This document shows positions 9,011 to 17,568 of a stretch of DNA of 64,000 bases, one piece after another. The position numbers and the translations under genes are program-made. Source of the DNA: KBS50 sp042666615. GTDB lineage: Bacteria > Actinomycetota > Actinomycetes > Mycobacteriales > Micromonosporaceae. The notes under the pieces were generated by a model. It did no database searches. It saw only the letters and a program-made list of their open reading frames with translations, and was not told the DNA's origin. The stretch's first letter is position 1, and each line of letters opens with the position of its first letter. The DNA lies in the NCBI RefSeq assembly GCF_042666615.1, contig NZ_JBHTDD010000001.1, positions 124,001-188,000 of the forward strand. The letters run 5' to 3'.

Positions 9011-10540
9011 ATGAGCAACGGGTGGGTGCTGCCCGATGAGGTGCTGCGCGAAGCGCCGGCGTACACGCCACGGCCACACGAGTTGGCCGACCTCGAACTC
9101 CTGCTCAGCGGCGCGTACGCGCCGCTGAGCGGCTTCATGAGCCGGGCCGACCTCACCTCGCTGACGCGCCGGGGCCGGCTCGCCGACGGCACCCCGTGGC
9201 CGGTGCCGGTCACGCTGCAGGTGCCGGCCGGGGTCGCCAGTGATCTGGAGCTGGGTGACCCGCTGCGGCGGGCGCTGGTGCTTACCGACACCGAGGGCGC
9301 GCCGGTTGCCCTCATGGAGATCCAGGACGTCTGGTCGGGCCGGGAGGGCGTGGCCGGGCTCGGCGGACCGGTGCGCGCGCTCGGCGACGGCGGGCACGGG
9401 CCGTTCCAGCGGCTGCGCCGGACCCCGGACGAGGTCCGGGCGTTGCTCCCGCCGGGACGGGTGCTGGGGGTGATCGCCGACCGCCCGCTGCATCGGCCAC
9501 AGCTCGCGCAGATCGCCCATGCCGCCCGCACGCTCGCCGCGCACCTGCTGGTGCTGATCCCGACCGCTGGCCCCACCCCGGACGGCCTGCCGCCGGAGGT
9601 GCTGGTCCGGACCGTCTTCGCGGCCCGGGACCGGATGCCACCGGCCACCCTGATCACGGTTCCGCTGGCTCGCCGCGGTGACGAGATCACGGACGCGCTG
9701 CTGCGGGCCAGGGTCGCCGCCGCGTACGGCGTGACCCACCTGCTCTCCACCGGCGAGATGCTCTCCGGCGGGGGGCCGCGAGTGCTGGTGCCCCGGGAGC
9801 TGGCGTACGACAACCGGGACGGCCAGTGGCGGTGGCGCGACGACATCCCGCCGCCGGTGCGGCGGCTCGCGTTGCGCTCCGAGGAGATCGACGACCTGCT
9901 CGATCGGGGCTTCCCGCTTCCCGAGTGGCACACCCCGCCGGCGGTGGCCAAGGAGTTGGCCCGGGCTCGGCCGCCGCGCCGGCACCGCGGCCTCGTCGTG
10001 TTCTTCACCGGGCTGTCCGGCTCGGGCAAGTCCACGATCGCCCGTGGCCTGGCCGACGTGCTGCGGGAGAGCGGCGACCGCACGGTGACCCTGCTGGACG
10101 GGGACGTGGTGCGCCGCGAGTTGTCCGCCGGGCTCGGCTTCAGCAAGGCGGACCGGGACCTCAACGTCCGCCGCATCGGCTGGGTCGCCGCCGAGGTGGC
10201 CCGGCACCGCGGCATGGCGCTGTGCTGCCCCATCGCGCCGTACGCCAGGGCCCGCCGGACCGCCCGGGAGATGGCGCTCGCGGCCGGCGCCGGGTTCGTG
10301 CTGGTGCATGTGGCCACCCCGATCGAGGTGTGCGAGCGGCGCGACCGCAAGGGGTTGTACGCCCGCGCGCGGGCCGGGCTGCTGCCCGGAATGACAGGCG
10401 TGGACGATCCGTACGAGGCACCCACGGATGCCGAGCTGGTTCTCGACACCAGCGACATGACCGTCGACGAGGCCATCCAGCGGGTCCTGGTGCACCTCAC
10501 CGACACCGGCTGGGTGGAGCCGCGCCTACAGCCCGCCTGA
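9011..10540 (+). CDS. ATP-sulfurylase-like domain fused to adenylylsulfate (APS) kinase
   Basis: 509 residues. The N-terminal part (to about 110) looks like the PUA-like ATP-sulfurylase head, with LLSGAYAPLSGFM near the start. The middle part corresponds to the sulfurylase catalytic domain, but the usual QxRNPxHxxH site reads ADRPLHRPQL (about 157-166), so several catalytic residues are lost. The C-terminal part from about 325 is a complete APS kinase: P-loop GLSGSGKST near 334-342, DGDVVRRELS, and the KGLYARARAG region. APS kinase phosphorylates APS to PAPS for sulfate assimilation or sulfation. The front half may be structural or regulatory. The ATG at 9011 is preceded by TGGGGGTG; an in-frame start at 8945 lacks a ribosome site. 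Confidence 0.85.
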   Translation: MSNGWVLPDEVLREAPAYTPRPHELADLELLLSGAYAPLSGFMSRADLTSLTRRGRLADGTPWPVPVTLQVPAGVASDLELGDPLRRALVLTDTEGAPVALMEIQDVWSGREGVAGLGGPVRALGDGGHGPFQRLRRTPDEVRALLPPGRVLGVIADRPLHRPQLAQIAHAARTLAAHLLVLIPTAGPTPDGLPPEVLVRTVFAARDRMPPATLITVPLARRGDEITDALLRARVAAAYGVTHLLSTGEMLSGGGPRVLVPRELAYDNRDGQWRWRDDIPPPVRRLALRSEEIDDLLDRGFPLPEWHTPPAVAKELARARPPRRHRGLVVFFTGLSGSGKSTIARGLADVLRESGDRTVTLLDGDVVRRELSAGLGFSKADRDLNVRRIGWVAAEVARHRGMALCCPIAPYARARRTAREMALAAGAGFVLVHVATPIEVCERRDRKGLYARARAGLLPGMTGVDDPYEAPTDAELVLDTSDMTVDEAIQRVLVHLTDTGWVEPRLQPA

Positions 10541-10702
10541 CGGCCTGGAACCACCCGCCTGATCTGCCGGAAGCCGCCTGGCGCAGACTGTGATCTCCGG
10601 CGCGGCGCGGCGCGCGTCGGCCGGGCGGCCCCGGCCGCGTTCCGTTGGCGCCGTGCCGGCGGGCGGTCGCGACCGCGTCGCCGATCGTGGAAGGTGGAAC
10701 CG

Positions 10703-11779
10703 ATGAAACGCACCTCCGTCGAACTCGCCGACGGGCGTGAGCTGGTCTACTTCGACGAGCGGGAGGACGCCGACCGCAGCGTGCCGGACCGGCGGGACCT
10801 GCCGCCGCCACCGCCGGCGTCGGAATTGCGGTACGACCCGCTTGTCGACGAGTGGGTGGCGGTGGCCGCACACCGGCAGACCCGGACCTTCCTGCCGCCG
10901 ACGGACCAGTGTCCGCTGTGCCCCTCGACGCCGGACCGATCCACCGAAATCCCCGCGTACGACTACGACGTCGCCGTCTTCGAGAACCGCTTCCCGTCGT
11001 TCAGCGACCGGCTGGTGGATCTCCCCGCCGAGTTGACGCCGTTCAGCCCTGTCCGTCCCGGCCGCGGCCGGTGCGAGGTGGTGTGCTTCACCGCCGACCA
11101 CAACGCCTCCTTCGCCGCCCTGTCCCCGGCCCGAGTCCGCACCGTGCTGGAGGCGTGGGCCGACCGGACCAGCTACATGTCCGGGTTGCCGGGCGTCGAA
11201 CAGGTGTTCTGCTTCGAGAACCGGGGGGTGGAGATCGGCGTGACGCTGCACCACCCGCACGGCCAGATCTACGCGTACCCGTTCGTGACGCCGAAGGGCC
11301 GGGCGATGCTCGGTGCCGCCCGCGCGCACGCCGAGCGGACCGGCGGGGCGAACCTGTACGCCGACGTGCTCGCCGCCGAGCGGGCCGCGAAGGTCCGGGT
11401 GGTGGCCGCCAACGAGCACTGGACGGCGTACGTGCCGGCGGCGTCGCGGTGGCCGTTCGAGGTGCAGGTCGCCCCGCACCGCGTGGTGCCCGACATCCCG
11501 GCGCTGAACGACGCCGAGCGGGACGCGTTCGGGCCGCTGTACCTCGACGTGCTGCGCCGGTTCGACGCGCTGTTCGACAAGCCGATGCCGTACATCTCCG
11601 CCTGGCACCAGGCCCCGGTGCGCGACGGCCGGGAACTGGCCCACCTGCACCTCCAGGTGTTCAGCATCCGGCGGGCCGCGGACAAGCTGAAGTACCTCGC
11701 CGGTTCCGAGTCGGCGATGGGCGTTTTCATAAACGACGTCGCCCCCGAACAGGCCGCCGCCCGCCTCCGCGAGGTGTAG
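10703..11779 (+). CDS. galT: Galactose-1-phosphate uridylyltransferase
   Basis: 358 residues. Zinc-site cysteines lie in CPLCPS (about 72-77). The catalytic HxHxQ motif is seen as HHPHGQIYAYP, where the second His of HPH takes up the uridylyl group. ENRFPSF and the C-terminal HLHLQVF block (third zinc/structural His) are also present. The enzyme swaps UMP between UDP-glucose and galactose-1-phosphate in the Leloir pathway. No galK or galE is adjacent. The ATG at 10703 is preceded by GGAAGGTGGA. This is the actinobacterial short form with a proline-rich insertion after residue 35. Confidence 0.93.
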   Translation: MKRTSVELADGRELVYFDEREDADRSVPDRRDLPPPPPASELRYDPLVDEWVAVAAHRQTRTFLPPTDQCPLCPSTPDRSTEIPAYDYDVAVFENRFPSFSDRLVDLPAELTPFSPVRPGRGRCEVVCFTADHNASFAALSPARVRTVLEAWADRTSYMSGLPGVEQVFCFENRGVEIGVTLHHPHGQIYAYPFVTPKGRAMLGAARAHAERTGGANLYADVLAAERAAKVRVVAANEHWTAYVPAASRWPFEVQVAPHRVVPDIPALNDAERDAFGPLYLDVLRRFDALFDKPMPYISAWHQAPVRDGRELAHLHLQVFSIRRAADKLKYLAGSESAMGVFINDVAPEQAAARLREV

Positions 11780-11792
11780 GCCGACCCGCGAC

Positions 11793-11912
11793 TCACCCGG
11801 TCTCTTCGGGACGCCTCGCAGGCGTGAAGCGCCGCCGGGTCGGGCCGGCCGGCGCCGACGCGGCGGCTCTGCTGATGCGCGCCTGCCCGCGGTGTCTGAC
11901 CACTTCGCCCAT
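11793..11912 (-). CDS. Possible 39-residue small protein
   Basis: This minus-strand frame starts at ATG 11912, with GAAAGGTGG about 8 bases upstream, and ends with TGA at 11793. The product is basic and begins MGEVVRHRGQARISRAAA and ends FTPARRPEETG. No family is recognised. Support is only the ribosome site and start; in DNA of this GC content such frames also arise by chance. Confidence 0.22.
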   Translation of the reverse strand: MGEVVRHRGQARISRAAASAPAGPTRRRFTPARRPEETG

Positions 11913-12263
11913 GATCGTTGCCACCTTTCGGAGTCGACACGCCGCCCGATCGCACCGTTTTCCTCCTTCGATCATGAGTGCCGTGCCGTGCCGGGCGCGC
12001 GGCGTCAGGCGCCCGGATGACGTCGTCGAACCCGGCAACTGTCCGCGAGTCCGGGTCAGTGGCGCAGCAGAACGCGAGTCGCTCGGATACCTCTGGGAAT
12101 CATGATGACGGAGAGGTATATCGGATCGAGGGTGTTCTTCTCTGACGAGGTAACGCACGGTAGTCGAGGCTCTCGCCCCGCGCGACGACCTGGTTCGCGC
12201 CACGCGCCGGCCCGCAACCGGCCGCAACCGGAGGTCGGGGGGTGACGCGCCGCTGAGGTCACG

Positions 12264-12310
12264 AGGGCGCGGGGGCGCGGGCGCGGGGGCGCGGGCGCGG
12301 GGGCGCGGGG
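12264..12310. repeat. Short-period GC-only tract
   Basis: This stretch of about 47 bases is built almost only from G and C in irregular GGGGGCGCGG-type units. It is non-coding and probably length-variable by slippage. It directly precedes the hairpin at 12307-12330. Confidence 0.6.
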
Positions 12311-12330
12311 GGCCCGGGACAGGGCCCCCC
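12307..12330 (-). terminator. Strong GC hairpin downstream of the sigma factor gene
   Basis: The arms GGGGGGCCC (307-315) and GGGCCCCCC (322-330) pair perfectly around a 6-base loop. It lies about 110 bases past the stop of the minus-strand sigma gene. No U-tract follows on either strand. Confidence 0.45.
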
Positions 12331-12441
12331 GCTGGGAAGGGACGGCTGGCTGTAGCGACAGCCGGGGGACGCCCGACCGGCACCCGTCTGGTGCCGCCGG
12401 CTGGGCAGATCCCCGGAGGTGACTGGCATCACATCCATCCT

Positions 12442-13842
12442 TTACAACGACGGTGGTCGCTGTCCGGTGACGGGTGCCGCGCCCGACTGGGCGGCCGGCG
12501 GGGGCTGGACGGCCGGCGCTGCCGGCGGGGCCTGGACGGCCGGTGCTGCCGGCGGGGCCTGGGCGGCCGGCGCTGCCGGCGAGGAGGCGGCGGCCGGTGC
12601 TGCCGTCCCGATCAGCCGGAGTCGTCGCCGGTTGAGGTAGCGCTGCTCGGGCAGGCTCGCGGTCAGCCGCGCGGCCCGCTGGTAATGCTCGATCGCGGCG
12701 GCCACCTCGCCGCCCCGCTCCAGCAGATGGGCCCGGACGGCGAACAGCCGGTGATACCGCCGCATGGCGGGATCGGTCAGCAGCGGATCGAGCAGGGCCA
12801 GGCCGGCGGCGGCGCCGTGCGCCATCGCGACGGCGACGGCCTGGTTGAGCGTGACGGTCGGGGCGGGGGCGACCCGGCTCAGCATGTCGTAGAGGACGCT
12901 GATCTGCATCCAGTCGGTCGACTCGTAGGTCGGCGACTCCGCGTGGACCGCGGCGATGGCCGCGTGCAGTTGGTACCGGCCGAGATGACCCCGCGGCAGG
13001 GTCCGTTCGAGCAGCGTGACACCCTCGTCGATCAGGTCGCGTCGCCACCGCGAGCGGTCCTGCTCGGCGAGCGGCACGAGGTCGCCCGAGGCGTCGACGC
13101 GCGCGGCCGAACGCGCGTGCGTGAGCAGCATCAACGCGAGCGCGCCGGTCACCTCGTCATGGTCGGGCAGCGTGTGGTGGACCTGGCGGGTGAGCCGGAT
13201 CGCTTCCTCGGCGAGCGGGACGTCGACCAGGGACTCGCCGGACGTACGCGTGTATCCCTCGGTGAACACCAGGTGGCAGACGTCGAGCACGGCGGCAACC
13301 CGGTCGGCCAGTTCCTCGTCCGACGGCATCACGAACCGGGCCCCCGCCTGCCGCAGCACGGCGCGGGCCCGGCTGAGGCGCTGCGTCATCGTGCGGACCG
13401 GCACCAGGTACGCGGCCGCGATCTGCGGGACCCCCAGCCCGGCCACGGCCCGCAGACTCAACGCCACCTGCGACGGCCGGCTCAACGCGGGATGGCAGCA
13501 CAGGAAGAGCAGGCGGAGCGTGTCATCCACCGCCGGACCCGGGTCCTCGTCCACCGCCGGCACGGCCTCGACACCGCCCGGCCGACGGGCTCCGTCGAGC
13601 GCTTCGCGGCGGGCCCGGGCCGAGTCCGCCCGCACCCTGTCGATGAGGCGTCGCGACGCCACCCGCACGAGCCAGGCCCGTGGATCGTCCGGCACCCCCT
13701 CGGTCGGCCACTGGGCGACGGCGGCCTCGACGGCCTCCTGCACCGCGTCCTCGCAGTCGCCGAGGTCGCCGTGCCTGCGTAGCAACGCGCCGAGGACGTG
13801 TGGCGCCTCCCGACGCCACACGTCCTCGATGATCCGCTGCAC
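12442..13842 (-). CDS. ECF42-type RNA polymerase sigma factor with C-terminal extension
   Basis: 466 residues. The N-terminal 180 residues hold sigma region 2 (DAVQEAVEAAVAQW, DDPRAWLVRVASRRLIDRVR) and region 4 (QVALSLRAVAGLGVPQIAAAYLVPVRTMTQRLSRAR). A helical extension of more than 200 residues follows (DLPLAEEAIRL, ALNQAVAVAMAHG-like helices), as in the ECF42 group. That group is typically encoded next to a DGPF/YCII protein, exactly as here, and the C-terminal extension is thought to control activity instead of an anti-sigma factor. The last 50 residues are an Ala/Pro/Gln repeat (AAPAVQAPP units) not expected in the family core. The GTG start at 13842 has GGAG 8 bases upstream and is 21 bases after the partner's stop. 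Confidence 0.9.
   Translation of the reverse strand: MQRIIEDVWRREAPHVLGALLRRHGDLGDCEDAVQEAVEAAVAQWPTEGVPDDPRAWLVRVASRRLIDRVRADSARARREALDGARRPGGVEAVPAVDEDPGPAVDDTLRLLFLCCHPALSRPSQVALSLRAVAGLGVPQIAAAYLVPVRTMTQRLSRARAVLRQAGARFVMPSDEELADRVAAVLDVCHLVFTEGYTRTSGESLVDVPLAEEAIRLTRQVHHTLPDHDEVTGALALMLLTHARSAARVDASGDLVPLAEQDRSRWRRDLIDEGVTLLERTLPRGHLGRYQLHAAIAAVHAESPTYESTDWMQISVLYDMLSRVAPAPTVTLNQAVAVAMAHGAAAGLALLDPLLTDPAMRRYHRLFAVRAHLLERGGEVAAAIEHYQRAARLTASLPEQRYLNRRRLRLIGTAAPAAASSPAAPAAQAPPAAPAVQAPPAAPAVQPPPAAQSGAAPVTGQRPPSL
12491..12600 (-). repeat. Coding tandem repeat in the sigma factor tail
   Basis: About three copies of a 27-base unit encode Ala-Pro-Ala-Val-Gln-Ala-Pro-Pro-type repeats at the extreme C-terminus of the sigma factor. 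The unit is perfect or nearly perfect at the DNA level, which suggests recent expansion. Confidence 0.65.
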
Positions 13843-13863
13843 CGTACGACTCCGGACGGGTTC

Positions 13864-14256
13864 CTACTGGTCCTCGCCGCCGGGCCACATCATCGGCCGC
13901 AGTTCCACCGTCTCGTCGGGGCCGGCGAACCTCGCGGCCACCTCCTCGGCGCGGGCCTGACTCTCGACGTCGATGAGGAAGAAGCCGGCGAGGTGCTCCC
14001 GGGTTTCCGAGTACGGGCCGTCGCTGGCCAGCGGCGCGCCGTCCCGCCACCGGTACAGCCGGGCGGCCGCCGGATCGCCGAGCGCTTCCCCGCCGATCAA
14101 CTCACCGTTGGCCTGCAGGTCGGTCATCACCTGCTCGAACTCGGCCTGCAGCCGCTTGCGTACGTCGTCGGGCAGCTCTCGGTGGGCGGCCAGGTAGTCG
14201 CTCGTCGGATGTCCCCACGGCTGGGGGTTGGAGTGAATCATGATGACGTACTTCAT
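13864..14256 (-). CDS. DGPF/YCII-domain protein, partner of the ECF42 sigma factor
   Basis: 130 residues: MKYVIMIHSN start, a central LYRWRDGAPLASDGPYSETREHLAGFFLID block, and a C-terminal PMMWPGGEDQ. The DGPYSE..E.. core is the hallmark of DGPF/YCII-like proteins. These co-occur with ECF42 sigma factors and may bind a ligand or modulate the sigma. The start ATG at 14256 has GAGGTGAT 6 bases before it; a longer open frame upstream to 14682 runs antisense into icd and lacks any family similarity. It is the first gene of the two-gene operon, with 21 bases between the genes. Confidence 0.9.
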   Translation of the reverse strand: MKYVIMIHSNPQPWGHPTSDYLAAHRELPDDVRKRLQAEFEQVMTDLQANGELIGGEALGDPAAARLYRWRDGAPLASDGPYSETREHLAGFFLIDVESQARAEEVAARFAGPDETVELRPMMWPGGEDQ

Positions 14257-14368
14257 GGGGATCACCTCGTCTGGTACGACGGCGGTTCCGTCGCTCGACC
14301 GGGACGTCGGTGCGGCCCCGGCGATGTCGACATCGTCCGGGTTATCTCGTGACGTTCCGTGGAACGCC

Positions 14369-14405
14369 GCACCGGTCGGCCATGGTGTCCGAGGCCGACC
14401 GGTGC
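14369..14405 (-). terminator. Terminator after icd
   Basis: The 13-base arms GCACCGGTCGGCC (369-381) and GGCCGACCGGTGC (393-405) pair perfectly. The hairpin lies 9 bases past the icd stop (minus strand) and before the DGPF gene, with which icd is co-directional. Confidence 0.8.
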
Positions 14406-14414
14406 GTCCAACGA

Positions 14415-15632
14415 TCAGGCGTTGAGCTTGCGGGCCAGGTTGGCGTCGAGCGCGGCCATGAACTCGTCGGTGGTCAGCCACGGGGCGTCCCGGGAGACCA
14501 GCAGCGCCAGGTCCTTGGTCATCTGGCCGCCCTCCACGGTTTCGACGATGACCTGCTCCAGCGTGTTGGCGAACTCGGTGACCGCGGGGGTGTTGTCCAG
14601 CTTGCCGCGGTGGGCCAGGCCCCGGGTCCAGGCGTAGATCGAGGCGATCGGGTTCGTGGAGGTCTTCTCGCCCTTCTGCCACTGCCGGTAGTGCCGGGTG
14701 ACCGTGCCGTGCGCGGCCTCGGCCTCGACGGTGCGGCCATCCGGGGTCATCAGCACCGAGGTCATCAGGCCGAGCGATCCGAAGCCCTGCGCGACCGTGT
14801 CGGACTGCACGTCACCGTCGTAGTTCTTGCAGGCCCAGACGAAGCCGCCCTCCCACTTGAGCGCGGCGGCCACCATGTCGTCGATCAGCCGGTGCTCGTA
14901 GGTGATGCCGGCGGCGTCGAACTCGGTCTTGAACTCGTTCTCGAAGACCTCGGCGAAGATGTCCTTGAACCGGCCGTCGTACGCCTTCAGGATCGTGTTC
15001 TTGGTCGACATGTACACGGGGTAGCCGCGGTCCAGCCCGTACCGCAGCGAGGCGCGAGCGAAGTCGCGGATCGAGTCGTCGAAGTTGTACATGCCCATGG
15101 CGACGCCGCCGCCCGGGAACTGGGCGACCTCCATCTCCATCGGCGCGCCGCCGTCCGCGGGGGTGTAGGTGATGGTCAGCGTGCCAGGCCCGGGGACCAC
15201 GAAGTCGGTCGCCTTGTACTGGTCGCCGTGCGCGTGCCGGCCGATGATGATCGGCTGGGTCCAGCCGGGGACCAGGCGCGGCACGTTGGACATGATGATC
15301 GGCTCACGGAAGACCACGCCACCGAGGATGTTCCGGATCGTCCCGTTCGGCGAGCGCCACATCTTCTTCAGGCCGAACTCCTCGACCCGGGCCTCGTCGG
15401 GGGTGATGGTGGCGCACTTGACGCCCACGCCGTGCTGCTTGATGGCGTTCGCCGCGTCGACCGTGATCTGGTCGTCGGTCGCGTCGCGGTGCTGGATCGA
15501 CAGGTCGTGGTACAGCAGGTCGACGTCGAGGTAGGGCAGGATCAACTGCTCGCGGATCTGCTTCCAGATGATCCGGGTCATCTCGTCGCCGTCGATCTCC
15601 ACGACCGGGTTGGTCACCTTGATCTTCGCCAT
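14415..15632 (-). CDS. icd: NADP-dependent isocitrate dehydrogenase
   Basis: 405 residues, the eukaryote-like homodimeric type. It has the N-terminal KIKVTNPVVEIDGDEMTRIIW, the substrate loop KCATITPDEARVEEF, SPNGTIRN with the phosphate-binding Ser, the GRHAHGDQYKATD block, and the C-terminal AAHGTVTRHYRQ that binds NADP. It converts isocitrate to 2-oxoglutarate. The true start is the ATG at 15632 (MAKIKV) with AGAGGAG upstream; the open frame continues to 15716 without a ribosome site. Transcription reads away from the 262-base gap before the DinB-like gene. Confidence 0.97.
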   Translation of the reverse strand: MAKIKVTNPVVEIDGDEMTRIIWKQIREQLILPYLDVDLLYHDLSIQHRDATDDQITVDAANAIKQHGVGVKCATITPDEARVEEFGLKKMWRSPNGTIRNILGGVVFREPIIMSNVPRLVPGWTQPIIIGRHAHGDQYKATDFVVPGPGTLTITYTPADGGAPMEMEVAQFPGGGVAMGMYNFDDSIRDFARASLRYGLDRGYPVYMSTKNTILKAYDGRFKDIFAEVFENEFKTEFDAAGITYEHRLIDDMVAAALKWEGGFVWACKNYDGDVQSDTVAQGFGSLGLMTSVLMTPDGRTVEAEAAHGTVTRHYRQWQKGEKTSTNPIASIYAWTRGLAHRGKLDNTPAVTEFANTLEQVIVETVEGGQMTKDLALLVSRDAPWLTTDEFMAALDANLARKLNA

Positions 15633-15894
15633 CGGCCGGCGCTCCTCTCTGGGGACATGCTCAAGCAGTACGAGCGTACTGCATAGGACGGCGCCACCCG
15701 CACCCGGGCGTGCCACGCGCGGCTCGGCCGCCGTTCAGCCGGCGTCCGCTCCGCACCGGTCCACCACTTCCCAGGTACGCGAAGAGCCATGCCATGATCA
15801 CGCTATGTCCCTCGTGATCCGGCGTAGCGGCCCTTCCCTCATCCCACCGCCGCACGCGGCCGGCTTCCCCGGACTCACTCCGCTCGGCTGACGG

Positions 15895-16398
15895 CTACTC
15901 CCCCGTCCGGCCGTCGATCGCCTCGCGCAGGATGTCGGCATGACCGTTGTGCCGGGCGTACTCGTCGATCATGTGGTTGAGCACCCAGCGCAGCGAGTGC
16001 TCACGGCCGGTGTCCGAGGACCGGCCGACCGCCTCCAGCGGGCGCTCGGCGGTGATCCGGCGGGACCGCTCGACCTCGCCCCGCCAGATCGCGAACGTCT
16101 CCTCGCCGGTCGCCGAATCGACGTGGTTGAAGTCCTCCTCGCGATCGTCGGTCTCGGTGAACAGGTCGCCGGGAAACTCGTCGGCGATCACCGCCTGGAA
16201 GTACCACCGCTCCACCGTCGCCAGGTGCCGGACCAGGCCGATCAGGCTGAGCCTGGACGACGGTACGGGTCGCCGGCGTAGCTGCTCGTCGGTGAGTTCG
16301 GCGCAGTTGCGCAACAGTGCGGCGCGGTGGAAATCGAGGAAACAGGTGAGCAGGGTCCGCTCGTCGACCGTGGGTGGGAGTTCGACACGCTCGTCCAT
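15895..16398 (-). CDS. DinB/DUF664-family protein
   Basis: 167 residues of a four-helix-bundle protein. Conserved positions include LVRHLATVERWYF (metal-ligand His in helix 2) and a late NHMIDEYARHNGHADILRE with two His residues, matching the DinB/YfiT metal-binding pattern (DUF664 branch). Some relatives are thiol transferases for mycothiol or bacillithiol; others have unknown roles. The ATG at 16398 is chosen because the family similarity begins there, but the ribosome site is weak. It lies downstream of the mdh terminator and is probably transcribed separately. Confidence 0.8.
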   Translation of the reverse strand: MDERVELPPTVDERTLLTCFLDFHRAALLRNCAELTDEQLRRRPVPSSRLSLIGLVRHLATVERWYFQAVIADEFPGDLFTETDDREEDFNHVDSATGEETFAIWRGEVERSRRITAERPLEAVGRSSDTGREHSLRWVLNHMIDEYARHNGHADILREAIDGRTGE

Positions 16399-16430
16399 CA
16401 CGAGCGGAGCGTAGCCACGGGATGCGACAA

Positions 16431-16458
16431 GGCCCGCCGGCGCCTTCGCCGGCGGGCC
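16431..16458 (-). terminator. Terminator after mdh
   Basis: The 12-base perfect stem GGCCCGCCGGCG (431-442) / CGCCGGCGGGCC (447-458) has a 4-base loop and lies 12 bases past the mdh stop. It is palindromic enough to work in both directions. Confidence 0.85.
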
Positions 16459-16469
16459 CGGTCGACGGC

Positions 16470-17420
16470 TCAGAGGTTCGCGACGTCGCCCTGCTTGGCG
16501 CGGACCGCCTCGGCCGCCTCCTTGAGGCTGGCCAGCTCGTCGGCGTCCAGGTCGGTCTCCACCACGCGGCGGACCCCCTCGGCCCCGATCTCGGCCTCGA
16601 CGCCCAGGTAGACGCCCGAGATGCCGTACTCGCCGTCGACCCACGCGCAGACCGGCATGACGGCGCCGGAGTCCTCGGCGACCGCCTTGGCCATCCGGGC
16701 GGCGGCCGCGGACGGGGCGTAGTACGCAGAACCCGTCTTGAGCAGCGCCACCACCTCGGCGCCGCCGTTGCGGGTACGCACGACCAGCTCCTCGATCTGC
16801 TCGGCCGGCATCGCCTCACGCAGCGGCTTGCCGTCCACCGTGCTCTTCGACGGCACCGGGACCATGGTGTCCCCGTGCGAGCCCAGGGTCAGCGTCTTCA
16901 CCGAGGCCACCGGGACGCTCAGCGCCTCGGCGACGAAGTTGCTGAACCGGGCGGTGTCCAGCATCCCGGCCTGGCCGAGCACCCGGTTCTTCGGGAACTG
17001 GGTGGCGAGCTGCGCCATCGCGGTCATCTCGTCGAGCGGGTTCGAGACGACGATGACCACGGCGTTAGGGGCGTACTTGGCCACCTGCTCGGACACCTGC
17101 CGCACGATTTTGGCGTTGGTCTCCAGCAGGTCCATCCGGCTCATCCCCGGCTTACGCGGCAGACCAGCGGTGATCACGACGACGTCGGAGCCCTCGATGA
17201 CCTCGTAGCCCTCGCCGTTCTTACCGGTGGTCTTGCCGACGACCGTGGTCTCGAAGCCCTCGATCGGTCGCGACTGGTTCATGTCCAGCGCCAGGCCCTC
17301 GGGCTTGCCCTCGATGATGTCGGTGATCACGACCGTGTCGAACACGTCGTACTCGGCGAGGCGCTGCGCGGTCGTCGAACCGTAGAAACCGGCGCCGACG
17401 ACGGTGACCTTTTTACCCAT
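16470..17420 (-). CDS. mdh: Malate dehydrogenase (LDH-like type)
   Basis: 316 residues. The NAD fold starts with KKVTVVGAGFYGSTTAQRL. Substrate-binding Arg residues lie in GLPRKPGMSRMDLLETN (both family Arg positions present), and the catalytic His is in GSHGDTMVP. It oxidises malate to oxaloacetate with NAD. The sequence belongs to the LDH-like branch rather than the branch found in enterobacteria. ATG at 17420 (MGKKV) is preceded by a GGGA-type ribosome site; upstream extension to 17543 has no family similarity. It sits in the co-directional purN-purH-folD-mdh-icd stretch but has its own terminator. Confidence 0.95.
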   Translation of the reverse strand: MGKKVTVVGAGFYGSTTAQRLAEYDVFDTVVITDIIEGKPEGLALDMNQSRPIEGFETTVVGKTTGKNGEGYEVIEGSDVVVITAGLPRKPGMSRMDLLETNAKIVRQVSEQVAKYAPNAVVIVVSNPLDEMTAMAQLATQFPKNRVLGQAGMLDTARFSNFVAEALSVPVASVKTLTLGSHGDTMVPVPSKSTVDGKPLREAMPAEQIEELVVRTRNGGAEVVALLKTGSAYYAPSAAAARMAKAVAEDSGAVMPVCAWVDGEYGISGVYLGVEAEIGAEGVRRVVETDLDADELASLKEAAEAVRAKQGDVANL

Positions 17421-17543
17421 GGTCGTCCCACTCTCTGATACCAGACGGGTTTTCCGGACCGTATCAGCCATCGTGTCACCCGGCCGGTCAGGGGCGGTGC
17501 CGGTTGACCGGATCACCAGCCTCCGGTGTCGACGGCGGGTCAA

Positions 17544-17559
17544 CCCGCCCGAAGGCGGG
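17544..17559 (-). terminator. Small hairpin after folD
   Basis: CCCGCC (544-549) pairs with GGCGGG (554-559) around a CGAA tetraloop, 9 bases past the folD stop. The stem is short, so it may be only a weak terminator. Confidence 0.45.
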
Positions 17560-17568
17560 GACGATTCC

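Larger units (their letters stand above)
11780..12441. other. Long intergenic region after galT
   Basis: These 662 bases lie between galT and the convergent sigma factor gene. They contain a G/C tract (12264-12310), a strong hairpin (12307-12330), an AT-richer patch near 12100-12130 that might be a promoter, and one 39-codon minus-strand frame with a possible ribosome site. The long open frames crossing the region in both directions have no recognisable protein features and look like GC-bias artefacts. Confidence 0.5.
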
